NCBI RefSeq assembly: GCF_015477355.1
Contig: NZ_JADLRJ010000008.1
Location: forward strand, 310,001 to 374,000
Length of the DNA stretch: 64,000 nucleotides
Source: Nocardia blacklockiae
GTDB lineage: Bacteria > Actinomycetota > Actinomycetes > Mycobacteriales > Mycobacteriaceae
Direction of reading: 5' to 3'
Part shown: positions 27,249 to 34,782 of the stretch, piece after piece
Position numbering within the stretch: position 1 is the stretch's first letter
How the letters are laid out: the number at the start of each line of letters is the position of its first letter
Notes under the pieces: generated by a model
Told to the model about the DNA's origin: nothing
The model's database searches: none
Seen by the model: only the letters and a program-made list of their open reading frames with translations
Translations under genes and position numbers: made by a program

Positions 27249-28985
27249 TCAGGTGGGGAGGGGGAGGTATTCGACCTGGGTGCCGTCGGTGGCGTGTGGG
27301 GGGACTATGACCAGGGCGTCGCGGTGGAGCAGGCCGGCGAGGTGGGCGGTGCGGATGTGGGGATCGCCGAGCCAGCCGCCTTCCGGGGCGGCGCGGGCGG
27401 GGACGATTCTCGGTGCGGGACCGGAGATTTCGGCGGCATTGAGAAGCGGGGCGAGGCGTCTGCGGGACGGGGTGCGGGCGGTGCGGCCCTCGACGATCGC
27501 CGGTGCCAGAGCGAGCAGGGTGGCGACCGCGGCGAACGGATTGCCGGGGAGGCCCAGAATGGTGGTGCCGCCGGCGGTTTCGGCGACCACCGTGGAGCCG
27601 CCGGGGCGCAGGCGTAAGCGGTGGACCAGGATTCGGGCGTCGATGCGATCCAGGGCGTCGCGCAGCTGGTCGGCCGCGCCGCCGCCGGTGGCGCCGACCA
27701 CCACCAGCAGTTCGCATTCCGCGTCGGCCGCGAGCACCTCGTCGAAGCCGTTCGGGGTGTCGCGCAGGTGCACTCGGTCCAGGGCTTGAATCCCGCACCA
27801 CCCCAACAGGTCCGGGAGCACCGGTCCGATCGAGTCGCGGGTCTGGCCGGCGTGCAGCGGGCCCTCGCTGCGGATCTCGTCGCCGGTCATCACGATGCGG
27901 GCGCGCACCGGTCCGCGCACCGGGGCGGCGGCGACCTCCGCGGCGGCGGCCACCGACAGCAGGGCGGCCGTCACCGGCGTGCCTTCCGGGGCCACGATGT
28001 CGCCGGGCTGCCAGTCCTCGCCGCGGCGGCGGACATCGTCGCGGACGGGGGCGTCCGGCAGTCGTCGCAGTGCACCGTCCGGGTCGGCGTGCACGAATTC
28101 GTCGCGGACCACCGCGGTGGTGCCCTCGGGCACGTGCGCGCCCGTGGCGATGCGCACGGCCTCGCCGGGGAGCAGCCCGACCGGGCGCTGTCCGCCCGCG
28201 AAGCCGACGTCGTGCCGCAGCCGCCACGGACCGTCGCCCGCCACCGCGTAGCCGTCCATCGCCGACACGTCGAACCGGGGCAGCGCGTCGGCGGCGGCGA
28301 GCGGGGCCGCCAGCGTCGCGCCGGGCACCGAGCGCAGCGGAGCCTGCCGCGATGGGAGCCGAGAGGAGTTGCGGCGCAATATGCTTCGGGCCTCGTCCAG
28401 GGTCACGGGCGCGGCGTGGGCGCGGGCCCGTCGCACGTCGTCGGCGGTGTCGCAGTCGGCGACTCCCGGCAGGGGCACCATCATCGTGTCCACCGGCACC
28501 AGCGCCTTCATGGGCGCGTTGGTCAGCGAGTCGAGCCGGTCCAGGCCCGTCAGCAGGGCCGTGCGCCGCCACACGCCGACCAGGTACTGCGGCCGCCCGG
28601 ACTCGTCGGCTGCGAAGACCGCGTCGGCATCGGATTCCGCGGCGTGCGTGAGCAATTCGCCGATCGCGTCGGCGGTGAGGAAAGGCATGTCGGCGGCGAG
28701 GATCACCAGCAGTTCGGCGGGGAAGTCGCACTCCTCCAACGACCGCAGCCCGGCGGCGATCGCGGCCACCGGGCCCGATCCGGCCGGGACCTCCTGCGCC
28801 TGGCGGACTTCCGGCGGAAGTTCGGGTCGGTGCGGTCCGACCACGACCGTGCGCGCGCAGGCCGCGACCGCGCTCAACGCCGCATCCAGCAGGGAACGCC
28901 CGCCGACCACGATCGCGGGCTTGTCCACCCCGCCCATCCGGGTGGCCCGCCCGCCGGCCAGCACGATCGCGTCGGCGTCGGTCAC
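27249..28985 (-). CDS. MobA-MoeA fusion: molybdenum cofactor guanylyltransferase and molybdenumtransferase
   Basis: This 578-residue protein fuses two steps of molybdenum-cofactor synthesis. Residues 1 to about 190 are MobA-like (IVLAGGRATRMGGVDKPA, then LAADMPFLTADAIG), which adds GMP to form MGD. Residues about 195-578 are MoeA-like (PRFDVSAMDGYAVAG, MTGDEIRSEG, then ILGLPGNPFAAVATLLAL), which inserts molybdate into adenylated molybdopterin. Some MoeA consensus positions look altered, such as VGATGGG. The GTG start at 28985 coincides with the first MobA strand. MGD is required by NarG encoded 9 kb away, so a functional link is plausible but they are not in one operon. Confidence 0.88.
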   Translation of the reverse strand: MTDADAIVLAGGRATRMGGVDKPAIVVGGRSLLDAALSAVAACARTVVVGPHRPELPPEVRQAQEVPAGSGPVAAIAAGLRSLEECDFPAELLVILAADMPFLTADAIGELLTHAAESDADAVFAADESGRPQYLVGVWRRTALLTGLDRLDSLTNAPMKALVPVDTMMVPLPGVADCDTADDVRRARAHAAPVTLDEARSILRRNSSRLPSRQAPLRSVPGATLAAPLAAADALPRFDVSAMDGYAVAGDGPWRLRHDVGFAGGQRPVGLLPGEAVRIATGAHVPEGTTAVVRDEFVHADPDGALRRLPDAPVRDDVRRRGEDWQPGDIVAPEGTPVTAALLSVAAAAEVAAAPVRGPVRARIVMTGDEIRSEGPLHAGQTRDSIGPVLPDLLGWCGIQALDRVHLRDTPNGFDEVLAADAECELLVVVGATGGGAADQLRDALDRIDARILVHRLRLRPGGSTVVAETAGGTTILGLPGNPFAAVATLLALAPAIVEGRTARTPSRRRLAPLLNAAEISGPAPRIVPARAAPEGGWLGDPHIRTAHLAGLLHRDALVIVPPHATDGTQVEYLPLPT

Positions 28986-29060
28986 GAGTCGGCGCCCGGT
29001 AGGTTCGTCATGGGGCCGATCGTAGTTCGTCGCGGTCGCGGAGAGTCGCCCACGGCCGCC

Positions 29061-29789
29061 CTATTCACTCGGCGCGCGCAGGCAGAATTCGCAGGTCTCC
29101 GGATCGGCCAGCACCGTCTGGGCGGTGCGGTCACCGACGGTCGACGCCGGTCGCGCGCCCGCGGCCGTGAGCCGGGCGATCTCCGCGCCGAAGTCGTCGG
29201 TGGGGAACGAGACGAGATCCAGGCGGACCCGGCCCGGCGGGCGCGCGTCGGGACTGTGCAGAAATTCCAGCCAGGGGCCCTGCTGGGTCGCCGAGCGGAT
29301 ACCGGCGAACCGGTCGTCGTCGTGGGTCAGCGGCCAGCCCGCGGCCGTCGACCAGAATCGTGCCAGCCGTCCCGGGTCAGGGGTGTCGACCACGATCGCG
29401 GCGACCGCGCCGGTGTCGACGTACTCCTCCCGCGGTTCCAGCACGCAGAATTCGTTGCCCTCCGGGTCGGCGAGTACCGACCAGGGCACCGCGCCCTGAC
29501 CGATATCGAGGTGGCGGGCACCCAGCATCAGCGCCCGATCCACCTGTGCGCGTTGATGATCCATCGAGCGGCTGGCCACGTCGAGATGGATGCGGTTCTT
29601 CCCCGCCTTGGGGCGGCGCGCGGTGAGAAAGGTCAGCGCCACATCGGGCGCGTCGGGATCGGGCGCGGCCACGTCGACCTCCCCGGGCCGATCCACGGTC
29701 ACCTCCCAGCCGAGCAACTCGGCCCAGAACCGTGCAACGGCTCGCGGCTGTTCCGCGTCGAACACCACGCACGCCAGACGGGTGGACAT
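29061..29789 (-). CDS. Two-domain VOC (glyoxalase-like) protein
   Basis: The 242-residue protein has two glyoxalase-like halves. The first contains FDAEQPRAVARFWAELLGW, NRIHLDVAS and DPEGNEFCVLEP. The second contains DPGRLARFWSTAAGWPL, RLDLVSFPTDDF and ADPETCEFCLRAP. The repeated halves suggest an intramolecular duplication. ATG 29789 begins the first domain; the longer frame upstream runs into the intergenic repeats. Its function is unknown; relatives include resistance proteins and dioxygenase-like enzymes. Confidence 0.8.
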   Translation of the reverse strand: MSTRLACVVFDAEQPRAVARFWAELLGWEVTVDRPGEVDVAAPDPDAPDVALTFLTARRPKAGKNRIHLDVASRSMDHQRAQVDRALMLGARHLDIGQGAVPWSVLADPEGNEFCVLEPREEYVDTGAVAAIVVDTPDPGRLARFWSTAAGWPLTHDDDRFAGIRSATQQGPWLEFLHSPDARPPGRVRLDLVSFPTDDFGAEIARLTAAGARPASTVGDRTAQTVLADPETCEFCLRAPSE

Positions 29790-29844
29790 CTGTCCACGGT
29801 AACCGTCGCGCCCACTCCGCACGGGCCGATTCGACCCGGCGTTT

Positions 29845-29938
29845 CCGATACCGCTCGGTCGGGGCGGAGTGTGCGGGGTGGGCAACCGATGCCGCTCGGG
29901 CCGGGGGCGTTGTGGCGGGCGTTGCCGATTCCGCGCGG
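29845..29938. repeat. Three degenerate roughly 40-bp direct repeats in an intergenic gap
   Basis: The motif CCGATnCCGCkCGG occurs at 29845-29858, 29886-29899 and 29925-29938, each followed by a G-rich stretch. The spacing is 41 and 39 bp. The repeats fill the 173-bp gap between the VOC gene start and the 3' end of the ATL gene. Their function is unknown. Confidence 0.5.
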
Positions 29939-29962
29939 CAGGGGGTGCTCGAAGGCGTTCGG

Positions 29963-30256
29963 TCAGAAGTGGTGGCGGGCGGTGGACAGGTCCACTCGGT
30001 CGCCTCGGATCGGGCAGCCCTCGGCGGCGAGCCGCTGTAGTTGGCGGCCGGCCAGGTGGGGTGCGGGGGTGCCGTTCGCGCGGAGCACGCGGTGCCAGGG
30101 GAGGTCGGCGGCGTCGGTGCGCATGATCCAGCCGACCGTGCGCGGCGTCGACAGGCCCGCCGCGGCGGCGATGTCGCCGTAGGTGGCGACGCGGCCCGGC
30201 GGGATCGCCGCGACCAGTGCGCGGACCCGCTCGATCTCGGCGTCGGTGGTCGCCAT
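29963..30256 (-). CDS. Alkyltransferase-like (ATL) DNA-binding protein
   Basis: This 97-residue protein has the fold of the DNA-binding domain of O6-alkylguanine transferase: IPPGRVATYGDIAAAAGL followed by the winged-helix region. The motif PWHRVL carries Trp where alkyltransferases have the alkyl-accepting Cys (PCHRV). It therefore cannot repair directly, but should recognise O6-alkylguanine and hand it to nucleotide excision repair. From memory it corresponds in position to M. tuberculosis Rv3204. It lies 1 bp after the stop of the lipV-like gene, so the two are probably co-transcribed. Confidence 0.87.
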   Translation of the reverse strand: MATTDAEIERVRALVAAIPPGRVATYGDIAAAAGLSTPRTVGWIMRTDAADLPWHRVLRANGTPAPHLAGRQLQRLAAEGCPIRGDRVDLSTARHHF

Positions 30257-30257
30257 G

Positions 30258-31019
30258 TCAGAGCGCCGCGCGCACGACGGCGGCCGTGTCGGCGGGGCGG
30301 GCCTGGGCCACCATGTGGTCGCAATCGAATTCGTGCACGGTGAGTTCGTCGCCGAGGCGGTCGCGCAGCACCGCGCGGAATTCGGCAGTGACGAACGGCG
30401 ACTTGCTCGCGTACACCAGCACCGTCGGCACGCCTTCGGGCGGCAGGATCGCCGCGCGGGCGAGCTGCCCCCAGTAGGACACCACCGCGGGCAGATTCAT
30501 CCGCCACGCCATCCGGCCGCCCGCGGTGGGCGTCAGGTGCTCGGCCAGTTCCGCCTCGAGCAGTTCCGGCGCGACGTCGCTCCACGCCGTTTCCAGCTTG
30601 TCCAGGCGCGCGGCCTCGAGATCGGGATAGTCGGGCCTGGACAGCGTGCTCTCGGCGATGTCGAGCAGCAGCGCCGGGTCCAGGCCGATCGCCGGATCCA
30701 ATAGCACGAGCTTGCGCACCAGCTCGGGATGCCGGTGGGCGAGGTGAATCGCGACCGCACCGCCGAACGAATGCCCCACGACCACGGCCGGTGTGCCGTC
30801 CACCAGCGGCGCCACATCGTCGACGACGGCCTCGAAGGTCCACGGCGGCAACGCGGTCGACCGTCCGTGTCCACGCAGATCGGGCGCGATCACCCGCACG
30901 TCCGGCAGGTGCCCGGTGGCCAGCGCCTCCCACCGTCTCCCGTGCCCGGTGAGCCCGTGCAGCGCGAGCACGAGCGGACCGTCGGCGGGACCGTAGCGAT
31001 GGACGTGCAGATCGGACAC
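30258..31019 (-). CDS. Alpha/beta hydrolase (LipV-like)
   Basis: This 253-residue hydrolase has an oxyanion region LALHGLTGHGRRW, a nucleophile serine in VVVGHSFGGAVAIHLA, a catalytic Asp region near VLVYASKSPF, and the final His in HEFDCDHMVAQARP. No signal peptide is seen. By gene order it corresponds to the esterase LipV beside the adnA gene in mycobacteria, as I recall. GTG 31019 starts the conserved first strand. It forms an operon with the ATL gene. Confidence 0.85.
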   Translation of the reverse strand: MSDLHVHRYGPADGPLVLALHGLTGHGRRWEALATGHLPDVRVIAPDLRGHGRSTALPPWTFEAVVDDVAPLVDGTPAVVVGHSFGGAVAIHLAHRHPELVRKLVLLDPAIGLDPALLLDIAESTLSRPDYPDLEAARLDKLETAWSDVAPELLEAELAEHLTPTAGGRMAWRMNLPAVVSYWGQLARAAILPPEGVPTVLVYASKSPFVTAEFRAVLRDRLGDELTVHEFDCDHMVAQARPADTAAVVRAAL

Positions 31020-31121
31020 CCGACCATTGTGCCGGTTCGTACCCGGACAACGGAGGTGGGCGTCGATGAGTTTCGGCGCGGCCGGGCGTCTGGATCTACG
31101 AACCCTCACTAGGAGAGCGCC

Positions 31122-31700
31122 ATGACCACCACTTACACGTTCGACGTCTTCTCCAGTCTCGACGGCTTCGGTGCCGCCGGGGGCGACTGGACCGGATACT
31201 GGGGAAAGCAGGGGCCCGAACTGCTCGCGCATCGCTTCGAGCAATACGGCGAGAAGCAGCGAATGGTCCTCGGGGCCAACACGTATCGGGCATTCGCGCA
31301 GATGCTGGCCGCCGACGACGAGGACTCCGAGGTGCGTGATCCCTGGGTCACCCGGATGGTGAACCTGCCCGCGACCGTGGTGTCGACCACGCTCGAAGGA
31401 CACCTCGACTGGCCGGACGCCACCGTCGCGCACGGCGACGCGGTCGACGTGGTCGCCCGGCTGAAAGAGGAGTCCGCGGTGCCGTTGCGTTCGCACGGCA
31501 GCCTGTCGATGAACCGGGCACTGCTGGCCGCCGGGCTGGTCGACCGCGTACAGGTGACGCTCTTCCCGGTGATCACCGGCCGCACCGGACTGGACCCGAT
31601 CTTCCACGGCGCGGCCGACTTCGACCTGGAACTGCTCGAAACCCGCACGCTCGACGGCGACATCCAGGAACTCGTCTACCGACCCACCCTGCACCCCTGA
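31122..31700 (+). CDS. Dihydrofolate reductase-like (RibD C-terminal domain) protein
   Basis: The 192-residue single domain is of the RibD C-terminal/DHFR-like fold: FDVFSSLDGFGAAGGDW, then RMVLGANTYRAFAQML, and PLRSHGSLSMNRALLAAGLVDRVQ. Proteins of this type are NADPH-dependent reductases with mostly unknown substrates; true DHFR and riboflavin reductase roles are less likely. A good ribosome-binding site (AGGAG) precedes ATG 31122. It converges on the TetR gene. Confidence 0.83.
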   Translation: MTTTYTFDVFSSLDGFGAAGGDWTGYWGKQGPELLAHRFEQYGEKQRMVLGANTYRAFAQMLAADDEDSEVRDPWVTRMVNLPATVVSTTLEGHLDWPDATVAHGDAVDVVARLKEESAVPLRSHGSLSMNRALLAAGLVDRVQVTLFPVITGRTGLDPIFHGAADFDLELLETRTLDGDIQELVYRPTLHP

Positions 31701-31731
31701 ATTCGCCTACCGGCCAAGGTGTTCGGCGAAA

Positions 31732-32358
31732 CTAGCGCGAAAGGCCTTGCGGGGAGGTCAGATAGGCGAGCGCCAGTTCGGTGGTCTCGTCGGCCCAGTC
31801 GGTCCAGGTCGACCCGTCCGGCCAGGACCGGCAGGTGGCGGCCCGGTGCACGCACGAGCCGGTGATGGTGCGGGCCGTGAAGCGCAGGGCCGCTTCGGGT
31901 TCCGCCCGCCGGATCTCGTCCCGATGAGGCCGCGCGGCCTCGGCGAGGGCGTCCTGCACGGTCGCGAGCGCCCGTAGGCCGCGCTCGACGCCCTCCGCCC
32001 GCTGACCGCTGAGCAGTTCGGGGAAGACCCGATTGTGCTGGGCGAAGGTCCGCGCTACGGCGTGGGTGAACGCGCCGACCACGCCGCGCACTCCGGGCTC
32101 CGCGGACCGGAGCGCTTGCGCGACATCGGTTTCCAGCTGCTCGAGCAACTGCACCTTGACCGCGTGCAGCAACTGCTCCTTGCCGCTGAACCGCCGGTAG
32201 ATCGCACCGACGGACAGACCGGCGTGCTGGGCCACCGCCGCGACCGTGAACTCCTCGATCCCGCCGGTGGCGAGTACGTGCTCGGCCGCGGCGAGCACTT
32301 TCTCCAACGACATCCGGCTGCGTGCCTGCTGTGGCGGGCGGAAGGCGGGCTGGCTCAC
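31732..32358 (-). CDS. TetR-family regulator
   Basis: The 208-residue protein has a classical TetR N-terminal DNA-binding domain (about residues 10-60): KVLAAAEHVLATGGIEEFTV, then the helix-turn-helix VAQHAGLSVGAIYRRFSGKE. The rest is a helical ligand-binding domain. GTG 32358 was chosen; the frame upstream is non-family sequence. It is divergent from the CocE-type hydrolase gene with a palindrome in between, so it probably represses that gene and itself. Confidence 0.87.
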   Translation of the reverse strand: MSQPAFRPPQQARSRMSLEKVLAAAEHVLATGGIEEFTVAAVAQHAGLSVGAIYRRFSGKEQLLHAVKVQLLEQLETDVAQALRSAEPGVRGVVGAFTHAVARTFAQHNRVFPELLSGQRAEGVERGLRALATVQDALAEAARPHRDEIRRAEPEAALRFTARTITGSCVHRAATCRSWPDGSTWTDWADETTELALAYLTSPQGLSR

Positions 32359-32402
32359 CGGACAGACGTTACTGCCCACCGCTGGGTAGCCGGCACCCGG
32401 AC

Positions 32403-32424
32403 GCGAATGATAATTTGCATTCGC
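32403..32424. promoter_or_regulatory. Palindromic candidate TetR operator
   Basis: GCGAATG (32403-32409) and CATTCGC (32418-32424) are perfect 7-bp arms around an 8-bp AT-rich spacer. The spacer contains ATAAT, which could serve as a -10 element. The site lies 45 bp upstream of the TetR start and 55 bp upstream of the hydrolase start, the typical place for a shared operator. Confidence 0.55.
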
Positions 32425-32479
32425 ATTTCGCGACCGGCCGCGCCGACCGGTACAGACGCACGACGACCAGGGGATACCC

Positions 32480-33988
32480 ATGCGAATAGACCGCGACGTG
32501 ACCGTTCCTGCCCGAGACGGCACACCGCTTGTCCTCGACGTGTTCCGGCCCGACGACGACCGGCCGGTCCCCGTGATCGCGTCGATGAGCCCTTATGGCA
32601 AGGACGTGCACTGGCCCGAGCGGTACCCCCTGTACGAGCTGGTCGACCAGGGCGACCACATGGTCTGGGAGACACCGAATCCCGAGTGGTGGACCGATCG
32701 CGGCTATGCCGTCGTCCGCGCCGACGCGCGCGGTTCCGGCAAGTCCGCCGGTCGCCTCGACGTCTGCGGTCGCACGGACGTCGAGGACTTCTACGACGTC
32801 ATCGAATGGTGCGGCGTGCAGCCGTGGTCGACCGGGAAGGTCGCCAGCAGCGGCATCTCCTGGTACGCGATGCTGGGGTGGCGCGTCGCCGCGCTCCAGC
32901 CGCCGCACCTGGCCGCGGTCGTCGCCTGGGAGGGCTGCACCGACTTCTATCGCGAATGGGGTCGGCAGGGCGGCATCTACACCAACGCCACCGAAAGATG
33001 GTGGCAGCAGCAAATCATCCCGCAGCTCAACGGCGACGACCACGTCCGGATGCCCGAGGAGCTCGCGGCACGCGAACTGCTGGACGACTGGTACCGCGAG
33101 CGCACCGCGGACCTGTCGCAAGTGCGGGTGCCGGTGCTGTCGGCGGGGAACTGGGGCTCGATCCATCTGCACCTGCGCGGCAACATCGAAGGCTGGCTCG
33201 GCGCGGCCTCCGGGCACAAATGGCTGGTGGTCCACGTCGGCTCCCATATCGACCCCTACTACGCGGACTGGGCCAAGGACCTCCAATCCCGGTTCCTGCG
33301 GCGCTTTCTCGGCGGCGATCCGACCGCGATGGACGGCGTCGCGCCCGTGCGGCTCGCCATCCGCCGCGGCCGCGACGTCGAATGGCGCGACGAACAGAGC
33401 TGGCCGCTGCCCCGCACCCGGTGGAGTCGGCTCTATCTGGGGCAGCGGGAACTCGGCTGGGACCGGCCGCCCGCGGGCCGGACGCCGTACCCGGCGACCT
33501 TCGATCTCGTCGCCGCCGAACGACTGGAACTCACCGGCCCGATCGCGTTGCGGCTGTGGATCTCCCACGTGGCCGACGACCTGGACGTCTTCGTCCAGCT
33601 CGAACAGTACGACGTCGACGGCCGGCGCATCCCCGCGATCGGACCCGGCGGGACGGCCACACCGGTGCCGATGGGCGTCGGCTGGCTGCGGGCCTCCCAC
33701 CGCGCACTCGACCCCGAACGCACGCTGCCGCACCGCCCCTGGCACCGTCACGACGAACTCCACCCCCTCGAGCCCGGCGTGCCGACCCTGCTGGAAGTCG
33801 AGATCTGGCCCACCTCGATCACGCTCGAACCCGGGCAACGCCTCGAGCTGCGCGTCCGGGCCGACGACGACAACATGGGGCCGCTCGCCCACGACGACCC
33901 CGGCGACCGCAGGAGCGGCCACGGCGCCACCATCCACCTCGGCGGCGACCACGCCTCGCACCTGTACGTGCCGGTCATCCCCGAATGA
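32480..33988 (+). CDS. CocE/NonD-family hydrolase (X-Pro dipeptidyl-peptidase fold)
   Basis: This 502-residue hydrolase has the N-terminal alpha/beta domain (VTVPARDGTPLVLDVFRP, YAVVRADARGSGKSAG), with the nucleophile serine in GKVASSGISWYAML. A C-terminal jelly-roll domain follows (from about residue 315). CocE cleaves cocaine esters, and other members hydrolyse acyl-peptides or antibiotics such as beta-lactam esters. There is no signal peptide. It is divergent from a TetR regulator that probably controls it. Confidence 0.85.
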   Translation: MRIDRDVTVPARDGTPLVLDVFRPDDDRPVPVIASMSPYGKDVHWPERYPLYELVDQGDHMVWETPNPEWWTDRGYAVVRADARGSGKSAGRLDVCGRTDVEDFYDVIEWCGVQPWSTGKVASSGISWYAMLGWRVAALQPPHLAAVVAWEGCTDFYREWGRQGGIYTNATERWWQQQIIPQLNGDDHVRMPEELAARELLDDWYRERTADLSQVRVPVLSAGNWGSIHLHLRGNIEGWLGAASGHKWLVVHVGSHIDPYYADWAKDLQSRFLRRFLGGDPTAMDGVAPVRLAIRRGRDVEWRDEQSWPLPRTRWSRLYLGQRELGWDRPPAGRTPYPATFDLVAAERLELTGPIALRLWISHVADDLDVFVQLEQYDVDGRRIPAIGPGGTATPVPMGVGWLRASHRALDPERTLPHRPWHRHDELHPLEPGVPTLLEVEIWPTSITLEPGQRLELRVRADDDNMGPLAHDDPGDRRSGHGATIHLGGDHASHLYVPVIPE

Positions 33989-34027
33989 GGGTGCGCCGTG
34001 TCGAAGGCGCTGGGGCCGTCGCTCTGG

Positions 34028-34399
34028 TCAGATCTCGAGGTGTTCCTCGATGTTCTTGAGCCGGTGCCGGGCCAGCGCGAGGTTGCCGCGTTCCCGGTCG
34101 AGGACGAGATAGAGGAACAGTCCCCGGTTCCGGCGACCGCTCGTCGGGCGGGCGAGATGGTAGTGCCTGCTGAGTGTGACCAGGACGTCCTCGATCTCCT
34201 GGTCGAGTCCGAGCTGTTCGATCGTGCGCATCTTCGCGCGGATCAGCTCGGTGTTGCCGGCCGCGGCGGCCTCGATGTCCAAGGCCTTGGAATTGCTGCG
34301 CATGCCCAGCGGCATGCCGCTGTCGTAGTCGACGACGGCCGCGCCGACGACACCGTCCAGCAGCATCATGTCCTTCAACGTGACGTCCATGTCCGCCAT
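34028..34399 (-). CDS. Roadblock/LC7-like small protein
   Basis: The 123-residue protein resembles bacterial Roadblock proteins: MMLLDGVVGAAVVDYDSGM, then AAAGNTELIRAKMRTIEQLG, and LFLYLVLDRERGNLALARHRL. These are partners or regulators of Ras-like GTPases in MglA and conservon systems, but no GTPase gene is in this window. ATG 34399 is set by the ribosome-binding site GGAGAGGAG. It is convergent with the CocE gene. Confidence 0.75.
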   Translation of the reverse strand: MADMDVTLKDMMLLDGVVGAAVVDYDSGMPLGMRSNSKALDIEAAAAGNTELIRAKMRTIEQLGLDQEIEDVLVTLSRHYHLARPTSGRRNRGLFLYLVLDRERGNLALARHRLKNIEEHLEI

Positions 34400-34601
34400 G
34401 GTTTCTCCTCTCCGTACGGATGACCGCGCCGCGACGCTACCGGCGGTGGATGCGGGTGTCCGGCGGTTGATGAAGGATTCCGCAAGGTACGTAATTTGCA
34501 AGTTCTGCAATCAGGCAGGTTTCGCGCACGTTGTCGTGGGTGCGTGAGTCGTCTCGGGCGTGAAGGGTGGTCGACACGGCTTCGGTGAGCCTGGTTGCGG
34601 C

Positions 34602-34617
34602 TCGAAAATACGTTCGA
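34602..34617. promoter_or_regulatory. SOS (LexA)-like box upstream of adnA
   Basis: TCGAAAATACGTTCGA agrees at 11 of 12 fixed positions with the mycobacterial LexA consensus TCGAAC-N4-GTTCGA that I recall. It is about 165 bp upstream of the adnA start. The adjacent genes encode a recombination helicase-nuclease, so control by DNA damage is plausible. LexA binding is not shown. Confidence 0.6.
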
Positions 34618-34749
34618 AATATGGTGGGAAATCCGATGTGTCGGGTGCTGCTCAATCGTCCGTGCGGCAGATAACAGCGGCGGCGGGTGCCTATCACGGG
34701 TCGGATACGTCCGATATGTCGGCGGCGGTTTGCTGTGCGGGCGCGAATT

Positions 34750-34772
34750 CTGTCGGGGGTGTCTGTTGAAAT
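34750..34772 (+). promoter_or_regulatory. Possible LexA-independent damage promoter of adnA
   Basis: CTGTCGGGG followed after 8 bp by TGAAAT resembles the RecA-independent damage promoter (TTGTCrGTG-N8-TAnnnT) of mycobacteria, at 7 of 9 and 2 of 3 fixed positions. A transcript from it would begin at about 34779-34780, right at the GTG/ATG start codons, so the adnA mRNA would be leaderless. This is a weak match. Confidence 0.25.
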
Positions 34773-34782
34773 AGCGGTCGTG

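Larger units (their letters stand above)
34400..34782. other. adnA upstream region
   Basis: This 383-bp region holds no recognisable gene. A small inverted repeat TTGCA-N5-TGCAA lies at 34496-34510, possibly serving the roadblock gene. An SOS-like box lies at 34602-34617 and a possible damage-inducible promoter at 34750-34772. Confidence 0.45.
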
